A DNA stretch of 64,000 nt from positions 1 through 64,000 of the forward strand of contig CAMWIW010000002.1 of assembly GCA_947174415.1 (NCBI GenBank). Direction: 5' to 3'. Below the pieces are notes generated by a model. The model was not told the DNA's origin. It saw nothing but the letters and a program-made list of their open reading frames with translations, and searched no databases. This stretch comes from an uncultured Clostridia bacterium. Lineage in GTDB: Bacteria; Bacillota; Clostridia; Christensenellales; Borkfalkiaceae. Shown piece after piece: positions 51,082 through 58,146 of the stretch; the first letter of the stretch is position 1; each line of letters begins with the position of its first letter. Both the position numbers and the translations under genes were made by a program.

Positions 51082-51708
51082 TTAAATTATTTTACTGTAA
51101 CCGTAAGAGTTCACTACCGCGTCTACCTTAACCCCTTTTTTGCAAAGAGGGCAATCCACGGGCGAATAGGAAGAATAATCGGGCACGTCGGAAAGCCCGA
51201 AAAGCTTGTATACGGGTACGTCGCATTCGAAGTCGCCGCCGAACACGTTGGCAACCCCGACGGGGATACCGCCGTAATAGCGTATTCCCTCGACAACGCT
51301 CTTTACGTCCTTACCCGTCGTAGCGGAAGCCGTTAAAAGCATAACGCGCTTATTCTTAACATAGGACAGGAAGTTGTCGCGAAGCAACAGCTTATCGTTT
51401 GAAATTTCGGGGGAAATGACGGAAATGTCCTGACCCTTGTTAATATGGGTATGCGAAAGGTAGTGCGCTATAAATGCGCCCACCATTTTCATTCTGTCGA
51501 GCGTAATAATCGTATCCACGGGAGTTGAGCCCAAAGCGTCGCAGAAAAGTTTAGCCGTTGCTTTGGAAGAATTCAGCTCTGACTTGACCTTAGTCATATC
51601 GACACAGTAATTAACGTGCGAGTGCCGAGTTGCGAAATGCCCCGGTATTATTCTTATGCAAACTTCTCTCGTTGCCTTTGAAAAAATATCGTAAGCTCTT
51701 TTTTCCAT
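51082..51708 (-). CDS. Phosphoribosyltransferase-like protein with altered PRPP loop
   Basis: 208 residues with PRTase-like layout (TLDRMKMVGAFIAHYLS; KNKRVMLLTASATTGKDVKSVVEGIRYYGGIPVG). The PRPP-binding loop, normally two acidic residues then xxTTG, reads LLTASATTG at 124-132, so both acids are replaced by Thr and Ala. A C-terminal CPLCKKG pair adds a possible metal site. It resembles orotate PRTase-related proteins of clostridia of unknown activity. Adjacent to yraN, 18 bp apart. Confidence 0.65.
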   Translation of the reverse strand: MEKRAYDIFSKATREVCIRIIPGHFATRHSHVNYCVDMTKVKSELNSSKATAKLFCDALGSTPVDTIITLDRMKMVGAFIAHYLSHTHINKGQDISVISPEISNDKLLLRDNFLSYVKNKRVMLLTASATTGKDVKSVVEGIRYYGGIPVGVANVFGGDFECDVPVYKLFGLSDVPDYSSYSPVDCPLCKKGVKVDAVVNSYGYSKII

Positions 51709-51726
51709 AATTTTCCCCTCCTTGAT

Positions 51727-52083
51727 TTATGCCGTAAAGGCGTTTTCTATATGGTTTAACTGTCCTTTAAAAATTTCTATAATATCGAAACGAACCGTGC
51801 AATCTATATTTTTATTGCAAAAATAATAGTTTGCCCCCCTAATATATTTGAGTTTCCGACTGTTTGTAACTGCTTCGGACGGAGCACCGAACTCGTCGGA
51901 AAGTCTGGTTTTAACCTCGATAAAGGCGCAGATTTCACCGCGCATTGCTATGATATCAACCTCGCCGAAAGGGTTCTTCCAATTCCTTTCGAGAATTTGC
52001 CAACCGTTCCCTTCCAAATATTTTTGCGCCTGCCTTTCGCCAGATTTTCCGAGTTTTATATTCCTGTTTTCTACTTTTGCCAT
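51727..52083 (-). CDS. YraN family (UPF0102) endonuclease-like protein
   Basis: 118 residues. KSGERQAQKYLEGNGWQILERNWKNPFGEVDIIAM and AFIEVKTR form the PD-(D/E)xK-like core (Glu-Asp-Glu-x-Lys). Function is undefined. The ATG at 52083 overlaps the rnhB end by 13 bases; a TTG at 52116 is less likely. No separate ribosome site, so translation is coupled to rnhB. Confidence 0.88.
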   Translation of the reverse strand: MAKVENRNIKLGKSGERQAQKYLEGNGWQILERNWKNPFGEVDIIAMRGEICAFIEVKTRLSDEFGAPSEAVTNSRKLKYIRGANYYFCNKNIDCTVRFDIIEIFKGQLNHIENAFTA

Positions 52084-52670
52084 TTCTTTGTAAAACTTTT
52101 GCGGTGAATTGGGCAAATTCCCGCCTTCAAAATACCGTCGATATGCTTTTTTGTGCCGTAGCCCTTATTTTCGGCAAAGGCGTATTCGGGGTATACCGTG
52201 TCGTATTCCTCCATAAGCCTGTCCCTGTATTCTTTTGCTATTATGGACGCCGCGCCTATGGAATAGCTGTAAAAGTCGCCCTTTACGATACTTTGCTGCG
52301 GCACTGATATATCAAGCGTCATATTGCCGTCTGTGAGGACGAAATCGGGATTGACGTCAAGACTTTCAACCGCGTTTTTCATACAGAGCTTAGTTGCTTC
52401 CAAGATATTAATAGCGTCGATAATTTGCGGTTCGATGAGGCATATTGCGTAGGCAATTGCTTTTTCGGTAATTTTTTCGGCAAGATAAGCCCGCTTTTTC
52501 GGGCTTAATTTTTTACTGTCGTCAACACCCTCGATAACGTCGTCAAGCGGCATAATTACCGCCGCGCACACAACCGGTCCTGCAAGCGGTCCGCGCCCTA
52601 CCTCGTCTACGCCGCAAACTAACTTATAGCCCTGTAAATTCAGTTCTCTTTCGTATTTAAGCTTGTCCAT
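52071..52670 (-). CDS. rnhB: Ribonuclease HII
   Basis: 199 residues. GVDEVGRGPLAGPVVCAAV (20-38) holds the first two acidic residues; DLVLTDG-like FVLTDGNMTL and AASIIAKEYRDRLM follow. Removes ribonucleotides and primers from DNA. Start overlaps rbgA by one base. Confidence 0.96.
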   Translation of the reverse strand: MDKLKYERELNLQGYKLVCGVDEVGRGPLAGPVVCAAVIMPLDDVIEGVDDSKKLSPKKRAYLAEKITEKAIAYAICLIEPQIIDAINILEATKLCMKNAVESLDVNPDFVLTDGNMTLDISVPQQSIVKGDFYSYSIGAASIIAKEYRDRLMEEYDTVYPEYAFAENKGYGTKKHIDGILKAGICPIHRKSFTKKWQK

Positions 52671-53524
52671 TAAAACTTCAAATCCTTTAAGTCGTCGGGT
52701 GTGTCGAGAGTTATTCTGCCCAGCTTGCCCTTGCGGAAATCGTCTATCACCGCGCGCTCGGCGCGTTCGTAATCATACTCGCCCCCGCGCAACAAAAATT
52801 GCCGCCTTATACACACTGTTTCAAGCATATTAAGGGGTGTACCGCCTTCTATGCCGTATCTTTCGTTTAGTCTTTGAGGGTATTTGTTGCTTAGCTCTTC
52901 TAATAGTGCAAGCGCAATATCGTCCATATCGAGAATATCGTCGTTAACGCTTCCGACGAACGCCAAGTGCGTTGCAAGGTGTTGGTTTTCAAATGCAGGC
53001 GGCATCGTACCGGGGGTATCCAAAAGCTCGAAGCTTCCGCACCTTATCCACTGCTTACCGCGGGTTACGCCCGCTTTGTCGCCCGTTTCGGCGCGCTTGC
53101 CGCCTGCAAGTAAATTTATTAGGGTTGACTTGCCTGTATTAGGTACGCCCGCAACCATAAAACGGAAAACTTTGTTATAGCCTTTTTCAAGCGCCTTCGC
53201 GCGTTTTTCGGCAACTAATTTTTCAATTGCCCCCATAATATCCCGCTTTGAAGCCATATTCACCGCGTTTATTTTAACGGCTTGTGCGCCCGTATCTTTA
53301 ATAATTTTCAAGAGTATATCCGCACGCTCGTCGGCTAAATCGCCCTTATTAAGAACGTATAAAACGGGCTTTGACTGCGCCATTTTTTTGAGCCGCGGGT
53401 TGAACGAGGCGGCGGGACATCTTGCGTCAAGGACGAAAACCACGCCGTCAACCAAAGACAGGTGAGCCTCCATCATGCGCATCGCCTTGGTCATATGACC
53501 GGGAAACCACTGAATAGTTTTCAT
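52670..53524 (-). CDS. rbgA: Ribosome biogenesis GTPase RbgA (YlqF)
   Basis: 284 residues, circularly permuted GTPase: G4 LNKGDLAD (about 57-64) comes before G1 GVPNTGKSTLINLL (about 126-139) and G3 DTPGTMPP. Needed for late 50S assembly. N-terminus IQWFPGHMTKAMRMM is characteristic. Overlaps trmD by four bases. Confidence 0.96.
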   Translation of the reverse strand: MKTIQWFPGHMTKAMRMMEAHLSLVDGVVFVLDARCPAASFNPRLKKMAQSKPVLYVLNKGDLADERADILLKIIKDTGAQAVKINAVNMASKRDIMGAIEKLVAEKRAKALEKGYNKVFRFMVAGVPNTGKSTLINLLAGGKRAETGDKAGVTRGKQWIRCGSFELLDTPGTMPPAFENQHLATHLAFVGSVNDDILDMDDIALALLEELSNKYPQRLNERYGIEGGTPLNMLETVCIRRQFLLRGGEYDYERAERAVIDDFRKGKLGRITLDTPDDLKDLKF

Positions 53525-54198
53525 TTGTTTTCACCGCCTAAAAGGTCGGGGCGGCGGCTTAAAGTAAGCTTTTGCGCCTCTTCCTTTCTCCACTCGTCTA
53601 TTTTTTTATGGTCGCCCGACAATAGAACTTCGGGCACTTTCATTCCTTTAAATTCGGCGGGACGGGTGTATTGAGGATATTCGAGCCCACCGCCCGAAAA
53701 GCTTTCGTCAACCAAAGAACCGTCCGAAATCACGCCGTCAACGTAGCGCGCAACGCAGTCGCACACTACCATTGCGGGCAGTTCGCCGCCCGTTAAAACG
53801 TAGTCTCCTATGGAAATCTCCTCGTCGATATACAAGTCGATAACTCTTTGGTCGAGCCCCTCGTAATGCCCGCACAGAAGCACGAGGTGTTCGTAATTTA
53901 AAAGTGAAAACACCTTTTCCTGCTTAAACGTTTCACCCTTTGGAGACATATAAATGCGCCTTGCCTTGTGGTCGGCGTCAACCGCTTCGATTGCCGACGC
54001 AACGGGCTGAGGCATCATAACCATTCCCGCGCCGCCGCCGAAGGGATAGTCGTCGCACTTAAAATGCTTGTTTTGCGCGAAGTCGCGTATGTTGACGATT
54101 TCGATATTAAGTTTTCCCGAATTGACAGCCCGTCCGACTATGCTCTCCTTTAAAGGAGTAAACATATCGGGAAAGAGCGTTAGAACGGTGATTTTCAA
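53521..54198 (-). CDS. trmD: tRNA (guanine37-N1) methyltransferase
   Basis: 225 residues, SPOUT knot enzyme. ITVLTLFPDMFTPL at the N-terminus, YPFGGGAGMVMMP, LCGHYEGLDQRV and EISIGDYVLTGGELPA. The C-terminus ends near YPQYTRPAEF and the short knot tail. Overlaps rimM by four bases. Confidence 0.97.
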   Translation of the reverse strand: MKITVLTLFPDMFTPLKESIVGRAVNSGKLNIEIVNIRDFAQNKHFKCDDYPFGGGAGMVMMPQPVASAIEAVDADHKARRIYMSPKGETFKQEKVFSLLNYEHLVLLCGHYEGLDQRVIDLYIDEEISIGDYVLTGGELPAMVVCDCVARYVDGVISDGSLVDESFSGGGLEYPQYTRPAEFKGMKVPEVLLSGDHKKIDEWRKEEAQKLTLSRRPDLLGGENK

Positions 54199-54692
54199 AC
54201 CGAAACTTCCTTAAATCTCTTTTTGTTGACGGTAATTTTTTTGTTTTGGGTATCCACTTCCTCGATAACGCCCTCGGCCGCAGCAAAGCTCACCTCGCCG
54301 TTCGGGGTATTAAGTGTGTAAATATCCGTTCTTGCGGGGGTAACGGCAATCACTTCGCCTATCGTCTCACCCGAAGAAGTTACGACTGCGCAACCCGTCA
54401 AATCCGCAATATAGAAGCGGTTTTCTGGAAGTGGCGGCATATCTTCGCGTAGCGCCTCGATTTCCTTACCGCGGAGAAGCTCTGCGGCGTTTCTGTCAAA
54501 TACGCCCTTTAAAGAAATATAGCCAACGTCGCCCTGAGCGCGCACGCCGAGAACGCCGTATTCCACGCCGTCAATAAAAACGCGCTTTAAGCCTTTTAAG
54601 TCTTCCGCGCTGTCGCATAGAGCTTTAACTTTTATTTCGCCGCGGATACCTTGCGGCTTTAACACGGCGGCAACCGTAAGTTTACTTTCCAT
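54195..54692 (-). CDS. rimM: 16S rRNA processing protein RimM
   Basis: 165 residues. Starts MESKLTVAAVLKPQGIRGEIKV and has the PRC barrel region FYIADLTGCAVVTSSGETIGEVI. Acts in 30S maturation. The start at 54692 has only a weak GGGAAAA; an upstream in-frame ATG at 54758 adds non-family residues. Confidence 0.93.
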   Translation of the reverse strand: MESKLTVAAVLKPQGIRGEIKVKALCDSAEDLKGLKRVFIDGVEYGVLGVRAQGDVGYISLKGVFDRNAAELLRGKEIEALREDMPPLPENRFYIADLTGCAVVTSSGETIGEVIAVTPARTDIYTLNTPNGEVSFAAAEGVIEEVDTQNKKITVNKKRFKEVSV

Positions 54693-54779
54693 AAATTTTC
54701 CCGTTAACAAATCCGCCTTCCCGCAAATCGGAAAAGCCGTATGGTAAAAATCGCGCAAAACATTGCGCGATTATAAAAC

Positions 54780-55028
54780 CTAATTTTTTTCTTTGATTTC
54801 AACCGCGTAGCGTTTAGAGCTGCGGGGCGTGGACGACGCAACGAGCGTTCTTAAAGCCTTGGCAATTTTTCCTTGTTTGCCTATAACCTTGCCCATATCG
54901 CTTTCGTCAAGAAGAACGGTTACTTCAACGACGCTCTCCTTTTCCTCGACTTCGTACTTGATTTCGTCTTTCTTGTCCGCGAAAGTTTCAACTACGTATT
55001 TGATTAAATCAAGAATTTTTTCGTTCAT
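54780..55028 (-). CDS. khpA: KH-domain RNA-binding protein (KhpA)
   Basis: 82 residues, one KH domain with the GxxG loop VIGKQGKIAKALR (about 53-65). Located between rpsP and rimM as in Firmicutes; partners KhpB in RNA binding and cell elongation in streptococci. KhpB (jag) is not in the window. Confidence 0.93.
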   Translation of the reverse strand: MNEKILDLIKYVVETFADKKDEIKYEVEEKESVVEVTVLLDESDMGKVIGKQGKIAKALRTLVASSTPRSSKRYAVEIKEKN

Positions 55029-55082
55029 AAATTGCTCCCTTGGGCGCGTTAATTAAGGGATATATGCGCCCCAATTGAAAAA

Positions 55083-55379
55083 TTAGTCCTTTTTCTTCTT
55101 GTCGTTGGTCTTGGGTGCGGAAAGCTTAGCGCTCTGCTCCATAGCGCCGACTTTAACGAGGTAGCTTTTTACCGTTTCGGTAGGCTGAACGCCCTTTGCA
55201 AGCCATGATTTAGCCTTTTCAACGTTGATGTTGATTTCAGCGGGCGTTTTGAGGGGGTCGACGTAACCGATTTTGTCGATATACTCGCCCGAACGCGCCT
55301 TTCTCGAATCGATAACCACTACGCGATAGAAGGGGGACTTCTTGTCGCCCATTCTCGTAAGTCTCATTTTTACTGCCAT
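55083..55379 (-). CDS. rpsP: 30S ribosomal protein S16
   Basis: 98 residues; [42 protein letters not shown] is the standard S16 N-terminus, written here in part: [17 protein letters not shown] Lys-rich tail ends the protein. Confidence 0.98.
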   Translation of the reverse strand: MAVKMRLTRMGDKKSPFYRVVVIDSRKARSGEYIDKIGYVDPLKTPAEININVEKAKSWLAKGVQPTETVKSYLVKVGAMEQSAKLSAPKTNDKKKKD

Positions 55380-55437
55380 TTTTGTAAAACTCCTTAAATA
55401 TATAAAATTTTATTTTTTGTAATTGAATTAGTTAATG

Positions 55438-56748
55438 CTAAAAAGGTAACCGTCTTTTGCCGCTTTTGAGCTGTTTCATAAGCTGTTTCGTCTGTTCGAA
55501 CTGCTTTAAAAGCTGGTTTATCTCCTGCACGCTAGTGCCGCTGCCTGCGGCAATTCTTTTCTTTCTCGAAGAGTTGATTATTGCGGGGTCTACCCGTTCC
55601 CTCTTCGTCATAGATTGGATTATGGCTTTCGTGCGCTCTATTTTCTTCTCGTCAATATCCTCGGCTTTAACCTTGCCGCCCATTCCCGGCATCATTGAAA
55701 GAAGTGCCTGCGCGCCGCCCATTTTCTTCATGCTCTCGAACTGCACGAGATAGTCCTCTAAGGTAAAGGTATTTTCAAGCATTTTTTTCTGCATTGCCTT
55801 TGCCTGTTCTTCCGAAACGACCTCCTGCGCCTTTTCAATAAGGGTTAAAACGTCGCCCATACCGAGAATTCTCGACGCCATTCTGTCGGGATAGAACGGT
55901 TCTAAGTCGGTAAGCTTTTCGCCCACGCCGATAAATTTAATGGGTTTGCCCGTTACGGCTTTTATGGAGAGACACGCGCCGCCGCGGGTATCGCCGTCAA
56001 GCTTGGTAAGAATTACGCCCGTAACTTCAAGCCTTTCGTTGAACGTCTTTGCGACGTTGACGGCAACCTGACCCATCATACTGTCAACGGTCAGAAGAAT
56101 TTCGCAAACTTCAACCGACTTTTTGATGTTTTCAAGTTCCTGCATAAGAGGCTCGTCTATTTCGAGTCTGCCCGCAGTATCTATTACGACAGTATCGTAG
56201 CCCATCGAACGTGCGTACTCTACCGCCTCTTTCGCGGTCTTTACTGGATTTTGCGTACCCTTTTCAAATACCTCCGCTCCCGCTTTTCCGCCGACTACTT
56301 TAAGTTGGTTAATTGCCGCGGGGCGGTAAATGTCGCAACCGACCAAAAGTGGCTTTTTACCGCTTTTTTTCAAATTCACTGCAAGCTTGCCGCACATCGT
56401 CGTCTTGCCTGCGCCCTGTAAGCCGCACATCATTATTACAGTGGGGGGCTTGGGGGAAATATTAAGCTTTTGATTGGTTGAGCCCATCAAAGCGATAAGC
56501 TCATCGTTAACAATTTTAATAACTTGCTGCGCGGGGTTAAGGCTTTTTAAAATTTCCTGTCCTACTGCCTTTTCCGAAACTTCGCGGCAGAACTCCTTTG
56601 CAACCTGAATATTTACGTCCGCTTCCAAAAGAGCCACGCGCACTTCGCGCATAGCCGTCTTTATTTCAAGCTCGGTAAGCCGTCCGCGCTTAGTCAGCTT
56701 GGAAAATATATGATTTAATCTTTCGGAAAGAGAAGAAAATGCACCCAA
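55438..56748 (-). CDS. ffh: Signal recognition particle protein Ffh
   Basis: 436 residues with N and G domains (Walker A CGLQGAGKTTMCGKLA about 107-122, DTAGRLEID, TKLDGDTRGGA) and a Met-rich M domain (LLSMMPGMGGKVK). Targets nascent membrane proteins with SRP RNA; no SRP RNA was found in the window. Starts four bases after ylxM. Confidence 0.98.
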   Translation of the reverse strand: MGAFSSLSERLNHIFSKLTKRGRLTELEIKTAMREVRVALLEADVNIQVAKEFCREVSEKAVGQEILKSLNPAQQVIKIVNDELIALMGSTNQKLNISPKPPTVIMMCGLQGAGKTTMCGKLAVNLKKSGKKPLLVGCDIYRPAAINQLKVVGGKAGAEVFEKGTQNPVKTAKEAVEYARSMGYDTVVIDTAGRLEIDEPLMQELENIKKSVEVCEILLTVDSMMGQVAVNVAKTFNERLEVTGVILTKLDGDTRGGACLSIKAVTGKPIKFIGVGEKLTDLEPFYPDRMASRILGMGDVLTLIEKAQEVVSEEQAKAMQKKMLENTFTLEDYLVQFESMKKMGGAQALLSMMPGMGGKVKAEDIDEKKIERTKAIIQSMTKRERVDPAIINSSRKKRIAAGSGTSVQEINQLLKQFEQTKQLMKQLKSGKRRLPF

Positions 56749-56752
56749 AACG

Positions 56753-57103
56753 TTAATTATCCTTATTTAATATATCCGTGAGATTGTTGACTTCGGTTGA
56801 AAATTCGGGGTGGGAAGATTTGAATTCTTCCGCCCAGACGTTAATTTCAGTCGCCTTAAGGGAAACCCGCAGCGAAATATCCTGAAGTTTTTTATAAATA
56901 TGCAACCGCTCTTCATATTCTTCAAGCTGCTTTTTGCAGGTTTTTAAACATTCGGATACGCCCTGACGGGTGATGCCCTTTTCTTCGGCGATTTCCGAAA
57001 GGGTTAAATCGAGGTTGAAATACAGGTCGGTTATCTCCTGCTGAGTGGGTGTTAAAAGCCCGCGGTAAATATCCCACAACCCGATAAAAGAAACTTTGTC
57101 CAT
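56753..57103 (-). CDS. ylxM: YlxM-family helix-turn-helix SRP-associated protein
   Basis: 116 residues. MDKVSFIGLWDIYRGLLTPTQQEITDLYFNLDL and the HTH LTLSEIAEEKGITRQGVSECLK are typical, here matched in parts. In streptococci it modulates SRP function. It heads the ffh operon; the mRNA leader is only about nine bases and lacks a ribosome site. Confidence 0.93.
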   Translation of the reverse strand: MDKVSFIGLWDIYRGLLTPTQQEITDLYFNLDLTLSEIAEEKGITRQGVSECLKTCKKQLEEYEERLHIYKKLQDISLRVSLKATEINVWAEEFKSSHPEFSTEVNNLTDILNKDN

Positions 57104-57118
57104 ATAAGATACTTAAAA

Positions 57119-57147
57119 AGTATATAACGATTTCGTAAAGCTGTCAA
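57119..57147 (-). promoter_or_regulatory. ylxM-ffh operon promoter
   Basis: On the minus strand TTGACA (57147-57142) and TATACT (57124-57119), spacer 17 bp. Confidence 0.85.
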
Positions 57148-57258
57148 GCATTTTCACTTGACAAAAACTCGGGATTTCAGATAAAATCATAACGGTTTTA
57201 ACATAAAAATTTATTTTTTAACAAATGACAAAGTTAAAATCACATAAAACGCTTTAAA

Positions 57259-57287
57259 TTGACATATTTTTATCAATATGATAAAAT
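57259..57287 (+). promoter_or_regulatory. Promoter of 76-aa orphan gene
   Basis: TTGACA (57259-57264) and TAAAAT (57282-57287), spacer 17 bp. Confidence 0.8.
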
Positions 57288-57313
57288 TCTATTGATTGAG
57301 GGAAGTGATAACT

Positions 57314-57544
57314 ATGAGTAAAGAAATAAACGATATTCTTTACGACACGGCGTCCTCCACCGTAGATAAAAAATTCACTTACGGTTTTCCCGGCGACCCT
57401 GACGGCTATGAAGAGACTTTATATATAACGCAAAGCGGAAAATATTTTATCTACACTAACGGCGGACCTAAGTCTAAATATCCAACGGAAAATATAACCG
57501 CCATAGCGCGTGAAGACGTAAAAAATTGGATTCTTTCGCACTGA
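57314..57544 (+). CDS. 76-residue hypothetical protein
   Basis: Starts MSKEINDILYDTASSTVDKK, is acidic and soluble and contains FPGDPDGYEETLYITQSGKYF and ENITAIAREDVKNWILSH. The GDPDGYEETL and TKxGxYFIY-like strand pattern suggests a small beta protein. The ATG at 57314 has GGAAGTGA upstream; a TTG 18 bases earlier is not preferred. It is followed by an 18-bp direct repeat and a terminator. No family is recognised. Confidence 0.7.
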   Translation: MSKEINDILYDTASSTVDKKFTYGFPGDPDGYEETLYITQSGKYFIYTNGGPKSKYPTENITAIAREDVKNWILSH

Positions 57545-57546
57545 GC

Positions 57547-57626
57547 AACGTTCCGTTGCATCAAAGTATCTTAATTGCGTCAACGGCAAACTGACTTTCA
57601 GCAAATCAAACGTTCCGTTGCATCAA
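57547..57626 (+). repeat. 18-bp direct repeat, two copies
   Basis: AACGTTCCGTTGCATCAA occurs at 57547-57564 and 57609-57626, 62 bp apart, in the 3' UTR of the 76-aa gene. Between them TTGCGTCAACGG can pair with CCGTTG of either copy. Confidence 0.8.
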
Positions 57627-57658
57627 TATATTTCCAATGCCAACTATAAATAAACACA

Positions 57659-57696
57659 GCCGCGCGGCTTTCAAAAGCCGCGCGGCGAAATTTTTT
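57659..57696. terminator. Terminator of the 76-aa gene and of the minus-strand RNA
   Basis: GCCGCGCGGCTTT pairs with AAAGCCGCGCGGC; GAAATTTTTT follows on the plus strand and TGTGTTTATTTA on the minus strand. Confidence 0.75.
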
Positions 57697-58003
57697 ATTA
57701 AGTTTTGATTTTTGAAATCGCCTCCTACGCGGGGCATACGCCAAATCGGTTCTAAACCATGCAGTTAATTGACTGCAGATTAATTAACTGCTAACAATCC
57801 GCGTTTTCGGAATTAGATTTCACCCCTAAAATTGTACATCGGAGTTTACCTTCCTTTCTCTTTCTTCATTCTGGTGTAAGTTCTCATACTCTTACCTCCC
57901 AAAATATACTACCCTTATCATATAGAGGCGGCGTTTGCTGACCTCTCGAAACAACCCGTAAAAATGTTCGCGCGCAACATTTTTTGTAAGTTATTTTCTT
58001 TTC
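57697..58003 (-). ncRNA. Putative unannotated RNA with micro-ORFs
   Basis: This part of the 602-bp gene-free stretch 57545-58146 has a consensus minus-strand promoter and ends at the 57659-57696 terminator, predicting a transcript of about 310-340 bases. It contains stem-loops AATGTT/AACATT, AGAGG/CCTCT, CTAAT-TCCG/CGGA-GTTAG and a 10-bp perfect stem GCAGTTAATT/AATTAACTGC whose loop holds the palindrome CTGCAG. A 13-codon basic ORF with an excellent ribosome site lies in its middle. It does not show tmRNA, RNase P or SRP RNA cores. Confidence 0.5.
57846..57887 (-). CDS. 13-residue basic micro-ORF
   Basis: GGGAGG (57900-57895) is seven bases before an ATG opening MRTYTRMKKEKGR and TAA. Six of 13 residues are Arg or Lys. 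An 8-codon ORF (MYNFRGEI) follows 6 bases later with a weaker site. It may be a peptide or a ribosome-controlled element in the RNA. Confidence 0.45.
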   Translation of the reverse strand: MRTYTRMKKEKGR

Positions 58004-58009
58004 ACCTAT

Positions 58010-58037
58010 ATTGTAACACGGTTTTTTAATTTGTCAA
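58010..58037 (-). promoter_or_regulatory. Promoter of putative RNA
   Basis: On the minus strand TTGACA (58037-58032), 16-bp spacer, TACAAT (58015-58010). Confidence 0.75.
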
Positions 58038-58108
58038 GACCTTTTTTTAAAAATTTTTTCAGCAAAATCATAAAAAGAAATAAAAAAAGCGCAATTTTAA
58101 AAACTATG

Positions 58109-58117
58109 TGCTATAAT
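58109..58117 (+). promoter_or_regulatory. Extended -10 promoter of antiporter gene
   Basis: TG-C-TATAAT (58109-58117) without a clear -35; +1 near 58124. Confidence 0.6.
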
Positions 58118-58146
58118 AATTCGGAATAACGGACAGGAGATAAAAA

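Noticed and set aside
57547-57626. CRISPR-like array
   Set aside because: Only two 18-bp copies with one spacer, no cas genes and no dyad in the repeat.
57697-58003. tmRNA, RNase P RNA, SRP RNA or 6S RNA
   Set aside because: No tRNA-like ends, no tag ORF, no RNase P or SRP core motif, and no 6S-type long stem with a central bubble was found.
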